Positions 27,378 to 37,261 are shown, counted from the first letter of the stretch. The stretch is 64,000 nucleotides of DNA from Candidatus Krumholzibacteriota bacterium (GCA_024275485.1 JAJRZA010000002.1:1-64000); one strand, 5' to 3'. A program made the numbers and translations. The notes: generated by a model not told the origin, from the letters alone.

Positions 27378-29057
27378 CTATTCTACCTCGATTAGGGCCT
27401 GGATCATTTCCCGGATGCCGGATTTTTCCATTTCCAGGTGGATCAGGTAATCAGCCCCGTTTATTTCCATCCATTGTTGAAAAGGCAGGGGATGGTCAAT
27501 AGGCCAGGAAAACTCATCTTCCGAATTTTCTTCTTCCGAAAATTCTTCCCCGATTTCCAGCAATACCTGCCCAATAGCATTCAAATCCCCCACAGTAACC
27601 ATTTGCATACCTGAGCCGCCCTTTTTCAGGGCTTTCTTCACCCTGGGGTCCACTTGGCCTTTTCCCTTGGCCACATTGCGGACCAATTGTTTCATCAAAT
27701 CAGGGCTGGATCCACCGCAAGTAAGAATGTAATCGTCCACCTGGGACATATAAATATTTCCGGGAACGAAACGGAACAATCCCATCAGTTCAGAAGCCAG
27801 CAGAGGGTCGTCCTGGGGAATGTTCAGACCGGAATCGAACATGTTCTGGATTTCCCCCTCCTGCCAAGTGACAGCCCAGCCCAAAATTTCGTGACCATCT
27901 ATTTCATCGCCATCAATCCGGGACAAATCGACACCGATGCCAAGATCGTGCAAACCATCGATGATATGGATCAGTCGCTGCCAGTCTTCTTGAACTTCGC
28001 CACTGAGAATAAGGTTCTGAAACGAGGAGTTGTCCTTCTCAAAGCGTATGGTCAGGGCCGTGGGCAGGAAGCCCACTTCCATGGCGTTGAGATAATCGGT
28101 ATACCACAGGGCGTACCGCTCCGCTGTTTCCGAATCCATGGTGGCCATTTCAGAGTGTATCGTGGCCAGGTAATAACCGCTGAGAATATCCATTTGGGCC
28201 GATTGGTCCAGGGCAGCTACTACGAGAAGTTCTTCCCCTCCAGGCATGAAACGGGTCAGGTTCAGGGACTCTTCAAACGAAGGCTGGGGTCCGGGCGCAA
28301 AGGGGCTGCCCGGTTTGGTGCTGAAAATAAAATCCTTGCCGATGGATTGGTCGTCATGATTCAGGATGATTTCCATGCCCGCAACCGATTCCACCAAGGC
28401 CCGGAGCATTCTGACCATGGCCAGGGACTCTTCAACCGAAGTGCTAACATCCAGTCCCGTACCGCCTTGGGCCTGGCTTTCCATGGCGCCGAGTCCCATC
28501 TCGATCATACAACCATACGTCTCGACAATGCTCTCCAAATCCAGGGAAGCGGTCAGGAGCCCATCTTTCAACTCTTTGGCCCAGGTTGGTTTTTCGCCTG
28601 CCGGTTGCCAATCCGGGTCCGTGCTGACGCCGATGTAGTCACCTTCCCTGACGATGAGGAATTTCTCGAAACCCTCCACGTGGGCCAAGTCCTGGTCCTC
28701 ATCCTTCATGGGTAGAATCAAGGTGAACAACACCCCTTGATTATCCATGGACGATAGAATTCTCGTGGTGAGCAGAAGTGGCTTGCCGGGATCGATCATG
28801 TCTTCAAAACCCAACAGGAGATCCTTTAGAACCGGCAAAAGTGAAACATCTTCCTCACCCATCTCAAGGGGCATGACCTCCAGCCAAAGGCCATCCAGTT
28901 CTTCCAGTGAGGAAATACCCAACACCCCATCGGCTTGAACTGGTAAAAGCCGGGTCATATCTTTGGGCATAGGGAAAGTCTGGTCACCGGCCAGTCCGGT
29001 GGTTGCGAAAATTACCAGGGCCAAAAGCAGAATCGTGGTTTGAAAAATGCATTTCAT
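27378..29057 (-). CDS. Exported protein of unknown function paired with the second nosD
   Basis: A 559-residue protein with a Sec signal (MKCIFQTTILLLALVIFATTGLAG) and no other helix. The mature part begins QTFPMPKDMTRLLPVQADGVLGISSLEELD, resembling large exported DUF3352-type proteins of uncertain role, with many acidic residues and a C-terminal EEFSEEENSEDEF stretch. I cannot assign a function. It overlaps functionally with nosD2: one base separates them. ATG 29057 has GGGGGATT upstream; a longer frame starting at 29093 would bury the signal peptide. Confidence 0.75.
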   Translation of the reverse strand: MKCIFQTTILLLALVIFATTGLAGDQTFPMPKDMTRLLPVQADGVLGISSLEELDGLWLEVMPLEMGEEDVSLLPVLKDLLLGFEDMIDPGKPLLLTTRILSSMDNQGVLFTLILPMKDEDQDLAHVEGFEKFLIVREGDYIGVSTDPDWQPAGEKPTWAKELKDGLLTASLDLESIVETYGCMIEMGLGAMESQAQGGTGLDVSTSVEESLAMVRMLRALVESVAGMEIILNHDDQSIGKDFIFSTKPGSPFAPGPQPSFEESLNLTRFMPGGEELLVVAALDQSAQMDILSGYYLATIHSEMATMDSETAERYALWYTDYLNAMEVGFLPTALTIRFEKDNSSFQNLILSGEVQEDWQRLIHIIDGLHDLGIGVDLSRIDGDEIDGHEILGWAVTWQEGEIQNMFDSGLNIPQDDPLLASELMGLFRFVPGNIYMSQVDDYILTCGGSSPDLMKQLVRNVAKGKGQVDPRVKKALKKGGSGMQMVTVGDLNAIGQVLLEIGEEFSEEENSEDEFSWPIDHPLPFQQWMEINGADYLIHLEMEKSGIREMIQALIEVE

Positions 29058-29096
29058 GGTGAATCCCCCAAGTTTGATTTCAATGTCCCTCATGGA

Positions 29097-30722
29097 TTAA
29101 TAATCCGCAGGTTCCGTGAGTTTGTTTTCATCCGGCAAAAGAAACTGTTCGGGCCGCTCTTTCAGCACCGACCGCAACCAGGATTCGGGATATCCCTGTT
29201 CCGTAACCCGTCCGTCGGCATCCTTCACATAACCATCGTTGTAGGTGGTCAGGAGGTATTCGCCGAGGTCGCGCCACTTGCGCACCACGTCTTCGGCGTG
29301 TTGCACCGAGTAGTCGGTCAAGTAGGCTCGCATCAATTCCGGATCCTTTTTTGCCAACTCCACGGCCGTTTTTTCGATGGCTGGTTGCAGAGCCAGGAAT
29401 TGCCCTTCCAATTGATCCTGGACGGTTTTGATGTCCGGGCTCATGTACGAGAATTTCAGGGCCGCGAAATTGGAGACGAAGTTGAAAGTCCACCAGGCCG
29501 AATCCCAGCTGAACTGGCCCAGGTTGCCGCGGGCGTAGGATTCAGGCACCGCGTCGATGCCGCAATACAAAGGCACATAACAGGTGAACCATGTGTCGTC
29601 GAGACCGTACCAGGTCAACCCGCCCACGGCGTCAGGCAGCCATGATCGTGACTGGGTGACCATGGAAAAACCCGTCTGCTGGGTGGAGATGGGACGCTCC
29701 CAGGTGTACTGTTTGCCGTCTACATCAAAACCCATGGGGCGCCACCGTGTGGGATTGCCGTAGGGTCCGGCATCTACACCCTTGGACATGTCGTAGTCGG
29801 TGCTTTCATAGTGATCGCGCATCAGGTCGAAAATGGCCGGGATGTCGAGCTGGTGGTCGGGCTTGATCCACAGGGGGTAGGGTTCGGCATCGGGAACGCC
29901 GCGATGGAAATCCTCCGGGAAATCCTGGGACGGAGCGCAACGCCGGAACAAACTCCACACCCGGGTGGCGGTGTAACGCAATTTTTGCGCGGTGGCGGGA
30001 TGGAAGGCCTCGCGCCAGTTGAAGTCGTCCATGTCGCCATCGTACCAGGATTTTTTGCGGGCTAAGTCAACCATGTCGGTGCCGCTGTGCAGGCAGTTGT
30101 CCTTGTCGTCCCAGTCAAAATTACCGATGCGGCCAAGGTTGGCGTATGCGCTGACGTACCCATCGGGCACGCGCAAGGCCACCCAGTGGGCGCCATCACC
30201 GCCGGGGCCGGGGCCCACCATTTCCATGATCCAGGCTTCTTTGGGATCGCCGATGGCGAACGACTCGGCGGTGCTGTTGTAGCCATATTCAGCCACCAGC
30301 TCGCCCATCACTTCGATGGCGTGGCGGGCGGATTTTGCCCTCTGAAGCGTTAGTTGCATGAGGTGCCAGTAGCCCAGCAATCCGTCGGGATTGGTCAGCT
30401 CCTCGCGACCGCCGGTGGTGGTCTCACCAATGGCGACCTGGTTTTCGTTCATGAGATTGACCACTGCAAAGGTATGGGCCGGCTGTTTGACCTTGCCACG
30501 CACTTCGCCGCCCCAGGTTTTGATTTCAAAATAATCATCGGGACCATGATCGGCTGCGGGCGTATGGCGCAGGTGGGGGTGAAATTCCCCGTCGCAGGTG
30601 TAGGTGACGATGACCGAGCCGTCGGTCGTGGCCTGGGACGAGGCGATGAAATTGGTGCAGGCCATGGCGGGAGTGGCGAAGAGCAGGGCTGCAACAAGGA
30701 GGCGGGTCAGGTGATGGGGCAT
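29097..30722 (-). CDS. Peptidase family C69 (dipeptidase) exported
   Basis: A 541-residue Ntn-hydrolase of the C69/PepD-type dipeptidase family. After a signal peptide ending ATPAMA comes Cys22 in ACTNFIASSQATTDG; self-exposure of this Cys as the N-terminal nucleophile is typical. Other family segments are YTCDGEFHPHLRHTP, NQVAIGETTTGGREEL and ESFAIGDPKEAWIMEMVGPG. It probably degrades small peptides in the periplasm. AAAGGACC precedes the ATG. Its stop lies 40 bases before the start of the unknown exported gene, so the three minus-strand genes could be one operon. Confidence 0.88.
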   Translation of the reverse strand: MPHHLTRLLVAALLFATPAMACTNFIASSQATTDGSVIVTYTCDGEFHPHLRHTPAADHGPDDYFEIKTWGGEVRGKVKQPAHTFAVVNLMNENQVAIGETTTGGREELTNPDGLLGYWHLMQLTLQRAKSARHAIEVMGELVAEYGYNSTAESFAIGDPKEAWIMEMVGPGPGGDGAHWVALRVPDGYVSAYANLGRIGNFDWDDKDNCLHSGTDMVDLARKKSWYDGDMDDFNWREAFHPATAQKLRYTATRVWSLFRRCAPSQDFPEDFHRGVPDAEPYPLWIKPDHQLDIPAIFDLMRDHYESTDYDMSKGVDAGPYGNPTRWRPMGFDVDGKQYTWERPISTQQTGFSMVTQSRSWLPDAVGGLTWYGLDDTWFTCYVPLYCGIDAVPESYARGNLGQFSWDSAWWTFNFVSNFAALKFSYMSPDIKTVQDQLEGQFLALQPAIEKTAVELAKKDPELMRAYLTDYSVQHAEDVVRKWRDLGEYLLTTYNDGYVKDADGRVTEQGYPESWLRSVLKERPEQFLLPDENKLTEPADY

Positions 30723-30746
30723 TTCTGGTCCTTTTCCCGGTTAAAA

Positions 30747-30776
30747 TTGAATTTCGTGCCGACCCCACCATATCAT
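30747..30776 (+). promoter_or_regulatory. Candidate promoter of the small lipoprotein gene
   Basis: TTGAAT (30747-30752) and TATCAT (30771-30776) are 18 bases apart, about 50 bases before the ATG at 30828. Confidence 0.45.
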
Positions 30777-30827
30777 GTTATTATTCCTGCGTAAAATTCA
30801 GACACTGTTTTTTTTCGGAGGAAAACC

Positions 30828-31247
30828 ATGATCAAGAGTTTGACCACCAAGACTGTTTTTGCAGCCCTCGTCCTTTTGGCGTTGTTACAACTGTCAGGTT
30901 GCGCCAGCGAACCCAACCCTGCCCTGAACCTGGGTGGTATCGATCTGGAAGAAGCCTTCAAGGGTCAGATCAGCAGGGTCCGCCAAATCCTCGGTGGTAT
31001 CAACAGCATGGATGCGGCGGAAAAAGCCAAACCGGAATTGGAACAGGTCAGCATGAGCATCGACGACCTGATATTCAACTCCCAGAAATTGACCCCCGAC
31101 GGGCAAACCGCTTTGTCGATACTTGCGCTGAAAGAAGCCTCGGATATGGAGGACCTGATCAGGCAGGTCAACAGTTCGCCGGTCATCTACAGGGCCATTG
31201 GCGAGACGATGGAGGAAATCCTGACTAAAATAAAGCAACTGATCTGA
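30828..31247 (+). CDS. Small lipoprotein, unknown function
   Basis: A 139-residue lipoprotein (lipobox LSGC, Cys25). The mature part is almost wholly helical with heptad-like spacing (ISRVRQILGGINSMDAAEK and MEDLIRQVNSSPVIYRAIGETM), suggesting a coiled helical bundle. There are no catalytic motifs. GGAGG lies before the ATG. It stands alone, divergent from the C69 peptidase. About 280 bases follow before the next gene, with no feature I can name. Confidence 0.65.
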   Translation: MIKSLTTKTVFAALVLLALLQLSGCASEPNPALNLGGIDLEEAFKGQISRVRQILGGINSMDAAEKAKPELEQVSMSIDDLIFNSQKLTPDGQTALSILALKEASDMEDLIRQVNSSPVIYRAIGETMEEILTKIKQLI

Positions 31248-31525
31248 TCAGCTTCCATGAGCCGGATTTCAAGATGCCAGGCAATGGTGTTGGGGGGACA
31301 AAACCCTCCCTTTTCCTGTTTTCACCTTACCAAACCGTAATCTCCACGCAATCTTGCCGCAACCCTCCATGCCTTACCTTTTCCAACATGAGGTGAAGCC
31401 GGACACGCCCGTCGGTCACCACTTCTACGGAAGACCGGCCACCCGGATAACCAAATTCATTAGGTGATCCTATTTCCGGGTGGCTCGTCTCCCGTCAGCT
31501 CGAAAAAAATATGAGGAGGATTGAG

Positions 31526-31960
31526 ATGTCATTCACGAGCGTAATGTTGATTGTTGCCGGATTGCTGGTTGTGTCTTCGGCGGTCGTCCTTCTCTCAACT
31601 TATACCCTGCGGAGGCTGCGCACAGTGCCCACCCCTCCGGATTTGGATTTGGAGACTCTGAAGCTGTTCCCGGCCGAGACCCGGGCGGGAATCAAGCTGC
31701 ACAAGGCCTGTTTCAACAACGATCCCGAGGCGGCGAACAATGCCTTGACCATGTGGGCCTGGGCCAGTGGTGAAACATCAGTGGTCAACCAGATGGATCG
31801 AAAAATGGAGGGTCTGCGCAGGCCGGAACTGCGTTTGGCCATTGAGGATTTGTGGAAACATCTGGAAACCAAACAGGAGAGACCCTGGTTCGGGGACATT
31901 CTGTGGAGCGCTTTTGTAAGCATCTATCCCGAGTTTCAGGAAGTGAAACTCAGCGGTTGA
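31526..31960 (+). CDS. Membrane-anchored protein resembling the BatD C-terminus
   Basis: A 144-residue protein with one N-terminal helix (VMLIVAGLLVVSSAVVLLSTY) and a cytoplasmic helical domain. The pattern LHKACFNNDPEAANNALTMWAWA...LRLAIEDLWKHL recalls the small helical domain at the end of BatD-type proteins (aerotolerance operon), but no other bat gene is nearby. The match is from memory and weak. ATG 31526 is preferred because AGGAGG lies six bases upstream. The alternative ATG 31511 contains that site. Confidence 0.55.
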   Translation: MSFTSVMLIVAGLLVVSSAVVLLSTYTLRRLRTVPTPPDLDLETLKLFPAETRAGIKLHKACFNNDPEAANNALTMWAWASGETSVVNQMDRKMEGLRRPELRLAIEDLWKHLETKQERPWFGDILWSAFVSIYPEFQEVKLSG

Positions 31961-32041
31961 ACGTTTGATGTGACCTTGGGAGGGAGCCAGTCTCCCCGTT
32001 ACGGGGCCCGCGCCGGTTCCCGTGACAACGACTCCTTCCCC

Positions 32042-32074
32042 AGGTCCGTTTCAGGACCTCGGTCAGGGTTTTTT
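32042..32074 (+). terminator. Hairpin terminator after the BatD-like gene
   Basis: AGGTCC (32042-32047) pairs with GGACCT (32054-32059). A T6 run at 32069-32074 follows after nine bases. A CCCC/GGGG hairpin lies just upstream near 31995. The spacing to the T-run is long, so strength is uncertain. Confidence 0.5.
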
Positions 32075-32165
32075 CCCCCTTCTATCCCTGGCCTTGGTCC
32101 TGTGCTAGTCTTTGGCTGACAAATTTGGAAAAAATCAAAACGGCAACAAGAATACTGGAGACGGG

Positions 32166-32840
32166 ATGCACGTCCTGATCATCGAAGACGACAAGCAGGC
32201 CGCCGGCTATGTGGCCAAGGGGTTGCGTGAAAGCGGCCACACCGTAACGGTGGCCAACAACGGTGACGACGGATTGATGATGGCTCGAAGCGGCAATTTC
32301 GACGTTCTGGTGGTGGATCGCATGTTGCCCGACATGGACGGGCTGGACATCATCAAAAACATTCGCAAGGAGGGCCACCATACTCCGGTCCTCATCCTCA
32401 GCGCCCTGTCTGATGTTGGCCACCGCGTGGAAGGTCTGCAGGTCGGCGGCGATGACTACCTCACCAAACCTTTTGCATTTTCCGAACTGCAGGCTCGTCT
32501 GGAGGCCCTTGTCCGGCGCGCCAATCCCGAGACCGCGGCCAAGAAATTCAGGGTAGGCGATTTGGAGCTGGACCTTTTGACCAGGGTAGTTCGCCGCGGG
32601 GAAACAGCCATTGAACTTCAACCCCGCGAGTTCACCCTCCTGGCCTACCTGATGCAACATGCCGACCAGGTCGTCACCCGCACTATGCTGCTGGAAAATG
32701 TCTGGGAGTACAATTTTGATCCGCAAACCAACGTGGTGGATGTCCACATCAGCCGTTTGCGCGGGAAAATCGACAGGGGTTTTGAGACCCAGTTGCTGGA
32801 AACGGTGCGCGGTGCCGGTTACCGCCTGGTCAATTCATGA
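32166..32840 (+). CDS. OmpR/PhoB-family response regulator
   Basis: A 224-residue regulator. The receiver (1-115) has the acidic pair EDD near residues 7-9, phospho-acceptor Asp51 (VVDRMLPDMDG) and the KPF Lys. The winged helix (about 128-222) has EFTLLAYLMQHADQVVTRTMLLENVW and VVDVHISRLRGKID...ETVRGAGYRL. It resembles the CusR/QseB group, often copper- or envelope-responsive, but the signal is not shown here. GGAG precedes the ATG. The next gene, its kinase, overlaps by four bases. Confidence 0.92.
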   Translation: MHVLIIEDDKQAAGYVAKGLRESGHTVTVANNGDDGLMMARSGNFDVLVVDRMLPDMDGLDIIKNIRKEGHHTPVLILSALSDVGHRVEGLQVGGDDYLTKPFAFSELQARLEALVRRANPETAAKKFRVGDLELDLLTRVVRRGETAIELQPREFTLLAYLMQHADQVVTRTMLLENVWEYNFDPQTNVVDVHISRLRGKIDRGFETQLLETVRGAGYRLVNS

Positions 32841-34228
32841 GGCACTTGCCGCGCAGTCGGATTTTTCGATATGGCGTTGCCTACACCGTATTGTTTTTCA
32901 TTTCGATGCTTCTGGTTCTGGTTTTTCTGTATTCCTTCACCTTCCGTATTTCCGCCGACAAGGTGGAAGAGCGACTGGTCCTTGAATCCCAATGGCTGGG
33001 TGAAATATTGGGTGATGGCAGCGAATTCGACATGGTCAGCCGGTTGAATCTCCACATGGCGGATCATCCTGGAAATCAGGGCATTTATTTGCTGCTCAAT
33101 GGCCAAAACCAGCGACTGGCCGGAAATCTTGATCTCCTACCGGACGCCAAAATCATCCCCGGAGAATTCACTTACTTCATGCACCAGGATCAACCTGATT
33201 CAGACGAACCGCCGTTGCATATCGTAGCCACTGCGGTGGAATTATCCAGAGGATGCCATCTCCTGGTGGGGCACAATTATCTGGCTATAGACCAGATCAA
33301 AAAAGAATTGGTGCCAGCTGCTGCCTGGGCCCTGGGAATCAGTTTTGTCCTGGGTGTACTGGTGGCCTTCTTCCTGGCCAGGCGTCTGGCCATGCGTTTG
33401 GACAAGATAAACCGGACCAGCCGCGCCATCCTCGAAGGCAGCCTCGACTCGCGCATGCAACACACCGGCAGTGGGGACGAATTCGATCACCTGAGCACGA
33501 ACCTCAATCTAATGCTGGACAGGATTTTTGCCCTGATGGCCAGTGTGCGGGGAGTGACGGACAACATCGCCCACGATTTACGAAGTCCGTTGTCGCGCAT
33601 GCGCAGCCGAATGGAAGTGGCTCTGCTGGCCGACCGACCCTGCGAAGAATACAAGGATGTCCTGATGGAGACGGTTGAAGATACCGGTCGTCTGCTGGCG
33701 ACGTTCAATTCCCTGCTGACCATTGCCCGGGTGGAATCGGGTGCGGCCAGGGATGGTTTTTCTGACATTGATATGGGAGCGGTGGTCGCTGATACCGTTG
33801 AGTTTTATTTGCCCGTGGTGGAAGAGAATGACCAGACATTGAAGTGGTCCATTGATGAGGATTTGAAGATGAACGGCAACCCGGATTTGCTTGCCCAGGC
33901 TCTTGTCAACCTGCTGGACAATGCCGTGAAATATGCTCCCCGAGGAGCCGAGTTGTCGGTAACAGCCAACCGGAATGGCGATTTTATTCGGTTGGAAGTT
34001 TCGGACAACGGTTCAGGCATCCCACCCTATTTTCGTGAAAAAGCCCTGCAAAGATTTTCCCGTTTGGATGCAAGTCGTAGCAAACCTGGCCAGGGTTTGG
34101 GATTGAGTCTGGTTCAGGTGGTGGCGGAAATCCATGGTGGAATTGTCCGGTTGGAAGATGCTCAACCCGGCCTGCGGGTGGTGATGGAATTGGCACCCGG
34201 CTCGAGATCGGACACGGAGCATGCCTGA
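32837..34228 (+). CDS. Membrane sensor histidine kinase
   Basis: A 463-residue kinase. Two helices (about 14-36 and 163-182) flank a periplasmic sensor of about 125 residues, then come HAMP, HisKA with His246 (NIAHDLRSPLSRM) and an ATPase domain with NLLDNAVKYAP, DNGSGIP and GQGLGLSLV. It starts in an ATGA overlap with the regulator, so they are a cognate pair. Architecture and the DLRSPL box match CusS/PhoQ-like kinases; the ligand is unknown. Confidence 0.92.
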   Translation: MRHLPRSRIFRYGVAYTVLFFISMLLVLVFLYSFTFRISADKVEERLVLESQWLGEILGDGSEFDMVSRLNLHMADHPGNQGIYLLLNGQNQRLAGNLDLLPDAKIIPGEFTYFMHQDQPDSDEPPLHIVATAVELSRGCHLLVGHNYLAIDQIKKELVPAAAWALGISFVLGVLVAFFLARRLAMRLDKINRTSRAILEGSLDSRMQHTGSGDEFDHLSTNLNLMLDRIFALMASVRGVTDNIAHDLRSPLSRMRSRMEVALLADRPCEEYKDVLMETVEDTGRLLATFNSLLTIARVESGAARDGFSDIDMGAVVADTVEFYLPVVEENDQTLKWSIDEDLKMNGNPDLLAQALVNLLDNAVKYAPRGAELSVTANRNGDFIRLEVSDNGSGIPPYFREKALQRFSRLDASRSKPGQGLGLSLVQVVAEIHGGIVRLEDAQPGLRVVMELAPGSRSDTEHA

Positions 34229-34361
34229 AATTGGACACCATAATAGAATTCAGATAATCAAGAGGGTTGGGTGCTGATCTGCTGGGGGCCGGCCCACCAA
34301 AACCACCTGGGGCAGTTTGCCACCGGGCCGAAAATCAAAGGTGAAAGAGACATGAGAGATC

Positions 34362-35135
34362 ATGATTGATACGCATTGCCATTTGAATATGTCGCCCTTG
34401 GCAGCCGGCCTGGAGGGTGTTTTGACCCGAGCGCGAAGCCGGGGAGTATCGAGAATGATAATCCCAGCCTACGATCAGGGATCCTGGTTGGAGATTCTTG
34501 AAATTGCCAGCCGACCCGGTCTCCATGCGGCCCTCGGGATTCATCCCTGGGTGGCCGATTCAATTTCCCCCGGGCAAATAAAGGAATCGCTGGCCAAAAC
34601 CATTGCCGATGCTTCAGTTAAGGTGGTGGCCATCGGGGAAATTGGTCTCGATACAAAAGTCGAATCCTCCAGCCTGTCAATCCAGCTCCCGGTTCTTGTT
34701 TCCCAGCTTGAACTGGCGGTTGAACTTGACCTGCCCGTTATTATGCACTGTCGTGGTGCCTTCCATGAACTCCTGGATGCCATCAACCACCATCAGGGTC
34801 GGCTGCTAGGAGTGATCCATGCCTTCACCCGCGGCCCCGAGCTGGTGCAACGATTTCATCAGGCGGGTCTTCATTTCGGACTCGGCGGGGGAGTTACGAG
34901 GGAAAATTCCAGGCGGGTTCATCGGGGAGCCAGGGTCATTCCGCAAAACCGCCTTCTCCTGGAAACGGATGCACCGTCCATCGGCCTGCAGGGTGTCCGT
35001 CCCAAGGAAGCAGAGCCTCAGCATGTGGCTGAGGTAGCTGCAGCCCTGGCAAAGCTGCGGGAGGTGGAACCTGAAACCATCGCCCGGGCCACCACCGAAA
35101 ACGCCTGTCTATTGTTTGGGTTACCAACAAAATAG
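34362..35135 (+). CDS. tatD: TatD family metal-dependent DNase
   Basis: A 257-residue TIM-barrel metal hydrolase with all TatD landmarks: DTHCHL (His5, His7), GIHPW, the metal Glu in GEIGLD, MHCRGAF, HAFTRG and LETDAP. TatD enzymes are 3'-5' exonucleases with roles in DNA or tRNA-scrap turnover. The length is normal. It is monocistronic in appearance, between the two-component system and hflKC. Confidence 0.9.
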   Translation: MIDTHCHLNMSPLAAGLEGVLTRARSRGVSRMIIPAYDQGSWLEILEIASRPGLHAALGIHPWVADSISPGQIKESLAKTIADASVKVVAIGEIGLDTKVESSSLSIQLPVLVSQLELAVELDLPVIMHCRGAFHELLDAINHHQGRLLGVIHAFTRGPELVQRFHQAGLHFGLGGGVTRENSRRVHRGARVIPQNRLLLETDAPSIGLQGVRPKEAEPQHVAEVAAALAKLREVEPETIARATTENACLLFGLPTK

Positions 35136-35279
35136 ATGTCCCGGACAGAAAACCGGAAATATTTGCCAACAAAGGTTCTCTTATCCCTGAAAAAGAAGTA
35201 GATTCTAAAAGAATATGTTGATCCCCCCATGGGTAGATGCGTGTCAATTGCTCGTCCCCCTCACAGGAGTGTAAAAAAA

Positions 35280-36278
35280 ATGTCCAATCAATTTGATGGC
35301 AATGATCAGGGACCACAGATTCCCGAATTCAAATTGCCCAACGTGAATCTAGGAAAGCTCCGGGTGATCGTTCCTATTGGGATTCTCCTGATTCTGGCTT
35401 TGACAAGTTGGTATACCGTGAATGCCGAAGAGACGGGCCTGGTCCTGCGTTTCGGACAATTCGTGCGTGAAACCCCACCAGGTCTGCATTTCAAGATTCC
35501 TTTCGGGGTGGAACGGGTTTACAAGGTGGCCATCCAGCGTCAGCACAAGGCCGAATTCGGTTTCCGCACCTTGAGTGCCGGCGTGAAAAGCCAATACTCT
35601 ACCAAGCCCTATCGCGAAGAAGCGAACATGCTCACCGGCGATCTGAACGCCGCCATGGTGGAATGGGTGGTCCAGTACCGCATCACCGATCCCTTCAAGC
35701 ATGAATTCCGGGTGCGCAATGTGGATGAAACCTTCCGGGACATGAGCGAGGCTGTCATGCGGCGGGTAGTTGGCGATCGCACCGTCAATGAAGTGCTAAC
35801 CGTGGGGCGTGCCGAAGTGGCCCACGAAGTTGAGCTGGGGTTGCAGGAACTGTGCGAATCCTATGAAACGGGTATCACCGTTGAACAGGTTGTTTTGCAG
35901 GACGTGAACCCGCCCGATGCGGTGAAGCCTTCATTCAACGCAGTGAACGAGGCCCAGCAGGCCAAGGAAACACTCATCAACCAGGCACAATCCGAATACA
36001 ACCGGGAAATACCCAAGGCCAAGGGGGGGGCCTTGCAAACGATACAGGAAGCCGAAGGTTATGCCCTCGATCGTGTGAACCGAGCCCAGGGTGATGCCTC
36101 TCTCTTCAACTCCATTTATTTGGCCTATCGTCTGGCTCCTGAAGTGACCCGCACTCGCATGTATCTGGAGACCATGAATGAGGTCCTGCCCAAGGTGGAA
36201 AACAAAATCATCGTCGACAGCGACATCAAGGGAATTTTGCCTTTGCTGAACCTGAACAATGCCAAGGGAGGTAAGTAA
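35280..36278 (+). CDS. hflK: HflK-like prohibitin/SPFH protein
   Basis: A 332-residue membrane-anchored SPFH-domain protein: short cytoplasmic head, one helix (VIVPIGILLILALTSWYTV), the band-7 domain (EETGLVLRFGQFVRETPPGLHFKIPFGVERV) and a long coiled coil (AQQAKETLINQAQSEYNREIP). With HflC it forms a cage around FtsH that limits membrane proteolysis. ATG 35280 ends a run of eight As, with AGGAG about 11 bases upstream. The hflC start is one base after its stop. Confidence 0.9.
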   Translation: MSNQFDGNDQGPQIPEFKLPNVNLGKLRVIVPIGILLILALTSWYTVNAEETGLVLRFGQFVRETPPGLHFKIPFGVERVYKVAIQRQHKAEFGFRTLSAGVKSQYSTKPYREEANMLTGDLNAAMVEWVVQYRITDPFKHEFRVRNVDETFRDMSEAVMRRVVGDRTVNEVLTVGRAEVAHEVELGLQELCESYETGITVEQVVLQDVNPPDAVKPSFNAVNEAQQAKETLINQAQSEYNREIPKAKGGALQTIQEAEGYALDRVNRAQGDASLFNSIYLAYRLAPEVTRTRMYLETMNEVLPKVENKIIVDSDIKGILPLLNLNNAKGGK

Positions 36279-36279
36279 T

Positions 36280-37218
36280 ATGAAACGCATTTCCATTCCT
36301 TTGGTTATTCTGCTGGGACTGTTGCTTCTGAACTCCGTATATGTAGTCAAGGAGACAGACCAGGTCATCATCACCCAGTTCGGTGAACCGGTGGGCGATC
36401 CCGTCACAAATCCGGGACTGAACGTCAAGCTGCCCTTCATTCAGAAAGTGCACCGTTTCGACAAGCGATTCCTGGAATGGGATGGTGACCCCAACCAGCT
36501 TCCCACCCGGGACAAGCGTTTCATTTGGGTGAACAATTACGCTCGCTGGCGTATCACCGATCCGTTGAAATTCTTCCAGCGCTTGCACAATGAACGTGGT
36601 GCACAAACCCGCTTGGACGACATCATCGACGGCGAAACGCGCAACGCCATCGCCAAGTATGATCTGGTGGAATTGGTGCGCGTCACCAACCGTCAGCCCG
36701 AGGAAAATGAAGACAAGACCCGTGAAAAACCCGTTGTTCTGGACTCCGTCAAGTGGGGACGCACGTTCATCCAAAAGGAGATCCTGGCCAAATCCCAATC
36801 CCGTACCAGTGATCTGGGCATAGAAATCCTGGATGTGGAGTTTAAGCGTATCAACTACGTGAGCGAGGTGCAGCGCAAGGTTTACGAACGCATGATCGCC
36901 GAACGCCAACGCATCGCCGACCGTTTCCGAAGCGAGGGAGAGGGCCAGGCTTTCCGCATTCGTGGTGAGAAGGATCGCGAATTGCTACGCATTCGTTCGG
37001 AAGCCTATCGCAAGGCCCAGGAGATCAAAGGTAGTGCCGATGCCGAGGCTATCGCGATCTATGCCAAGGCCTACGACAAGTCGGTCGATACCCGATCTTT
37101 TTATGAATTCCTCAAAACCATGGAGTCGTACAAGACCGGCCTGGATAGCAAAAGCACGTTGGTGCTTTCTTCGGATTCTGATTTCTATCGGTATCTGAAA
37201 GGCAGCGACGGGAATTAG
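36280..37218 (+). CDS. hflC: HflC-like prohibitin/SPFH protein
   Basis: A 312-residue partner of HflK: N-terminal helix (IPLVILLGLLLLNSVYVV), SPFH domain (ETDQVIITQFGEP...PGLNVKLPFIQKV) and a basic coiled coil ending SDSDFYRYLKG, the usual HflC C-terminus. GGGAGG precedes the ATG. It is the last gene of the pair, followed by a strong terminator. Confidence 0.92.
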   Translation: MKRISIPLVILLGLLLLNSVYVVKETDQVIITQFGEPVGDPVTNPGLNVKLPFIQKVHRFDKRFLEWDGDPNQLPTRDKRFIWVNNYARWRITDPLKFFQRLHNERGAQTRLDDIIDGETRNAIAKYDLVELVRVTNRQPEENEDKTREKPVVLDSVKWGRTFIQKEILAKSQSRTSDLGIEILDVEFKRINYVSEVQRKVYERMIAERQRIADRFRSEGEGQAFRIRGEKDRELLRIRSEAYRKAQEIKGSADAEAIAIYAKAYDKSVDTRSFYEFLKTMESYKTGLDSKSTLVLSSDSDFYRYLKGSDGN

Positions 37219-37233
37219 TCAGAAAATTTCTTG

Positions 37234-37261
37234 CCGGGCCGTCCTTGGGGCGGCCCGGTTT
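37234..37261 (+). terminator. Terminator of hflKC
   Basis: CCGGGCCG (37234-37241) pairs perfectly with CGGCCCGG (37251-37258) around a 9-base loop, followed by TTT. Confidence 0.8.
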
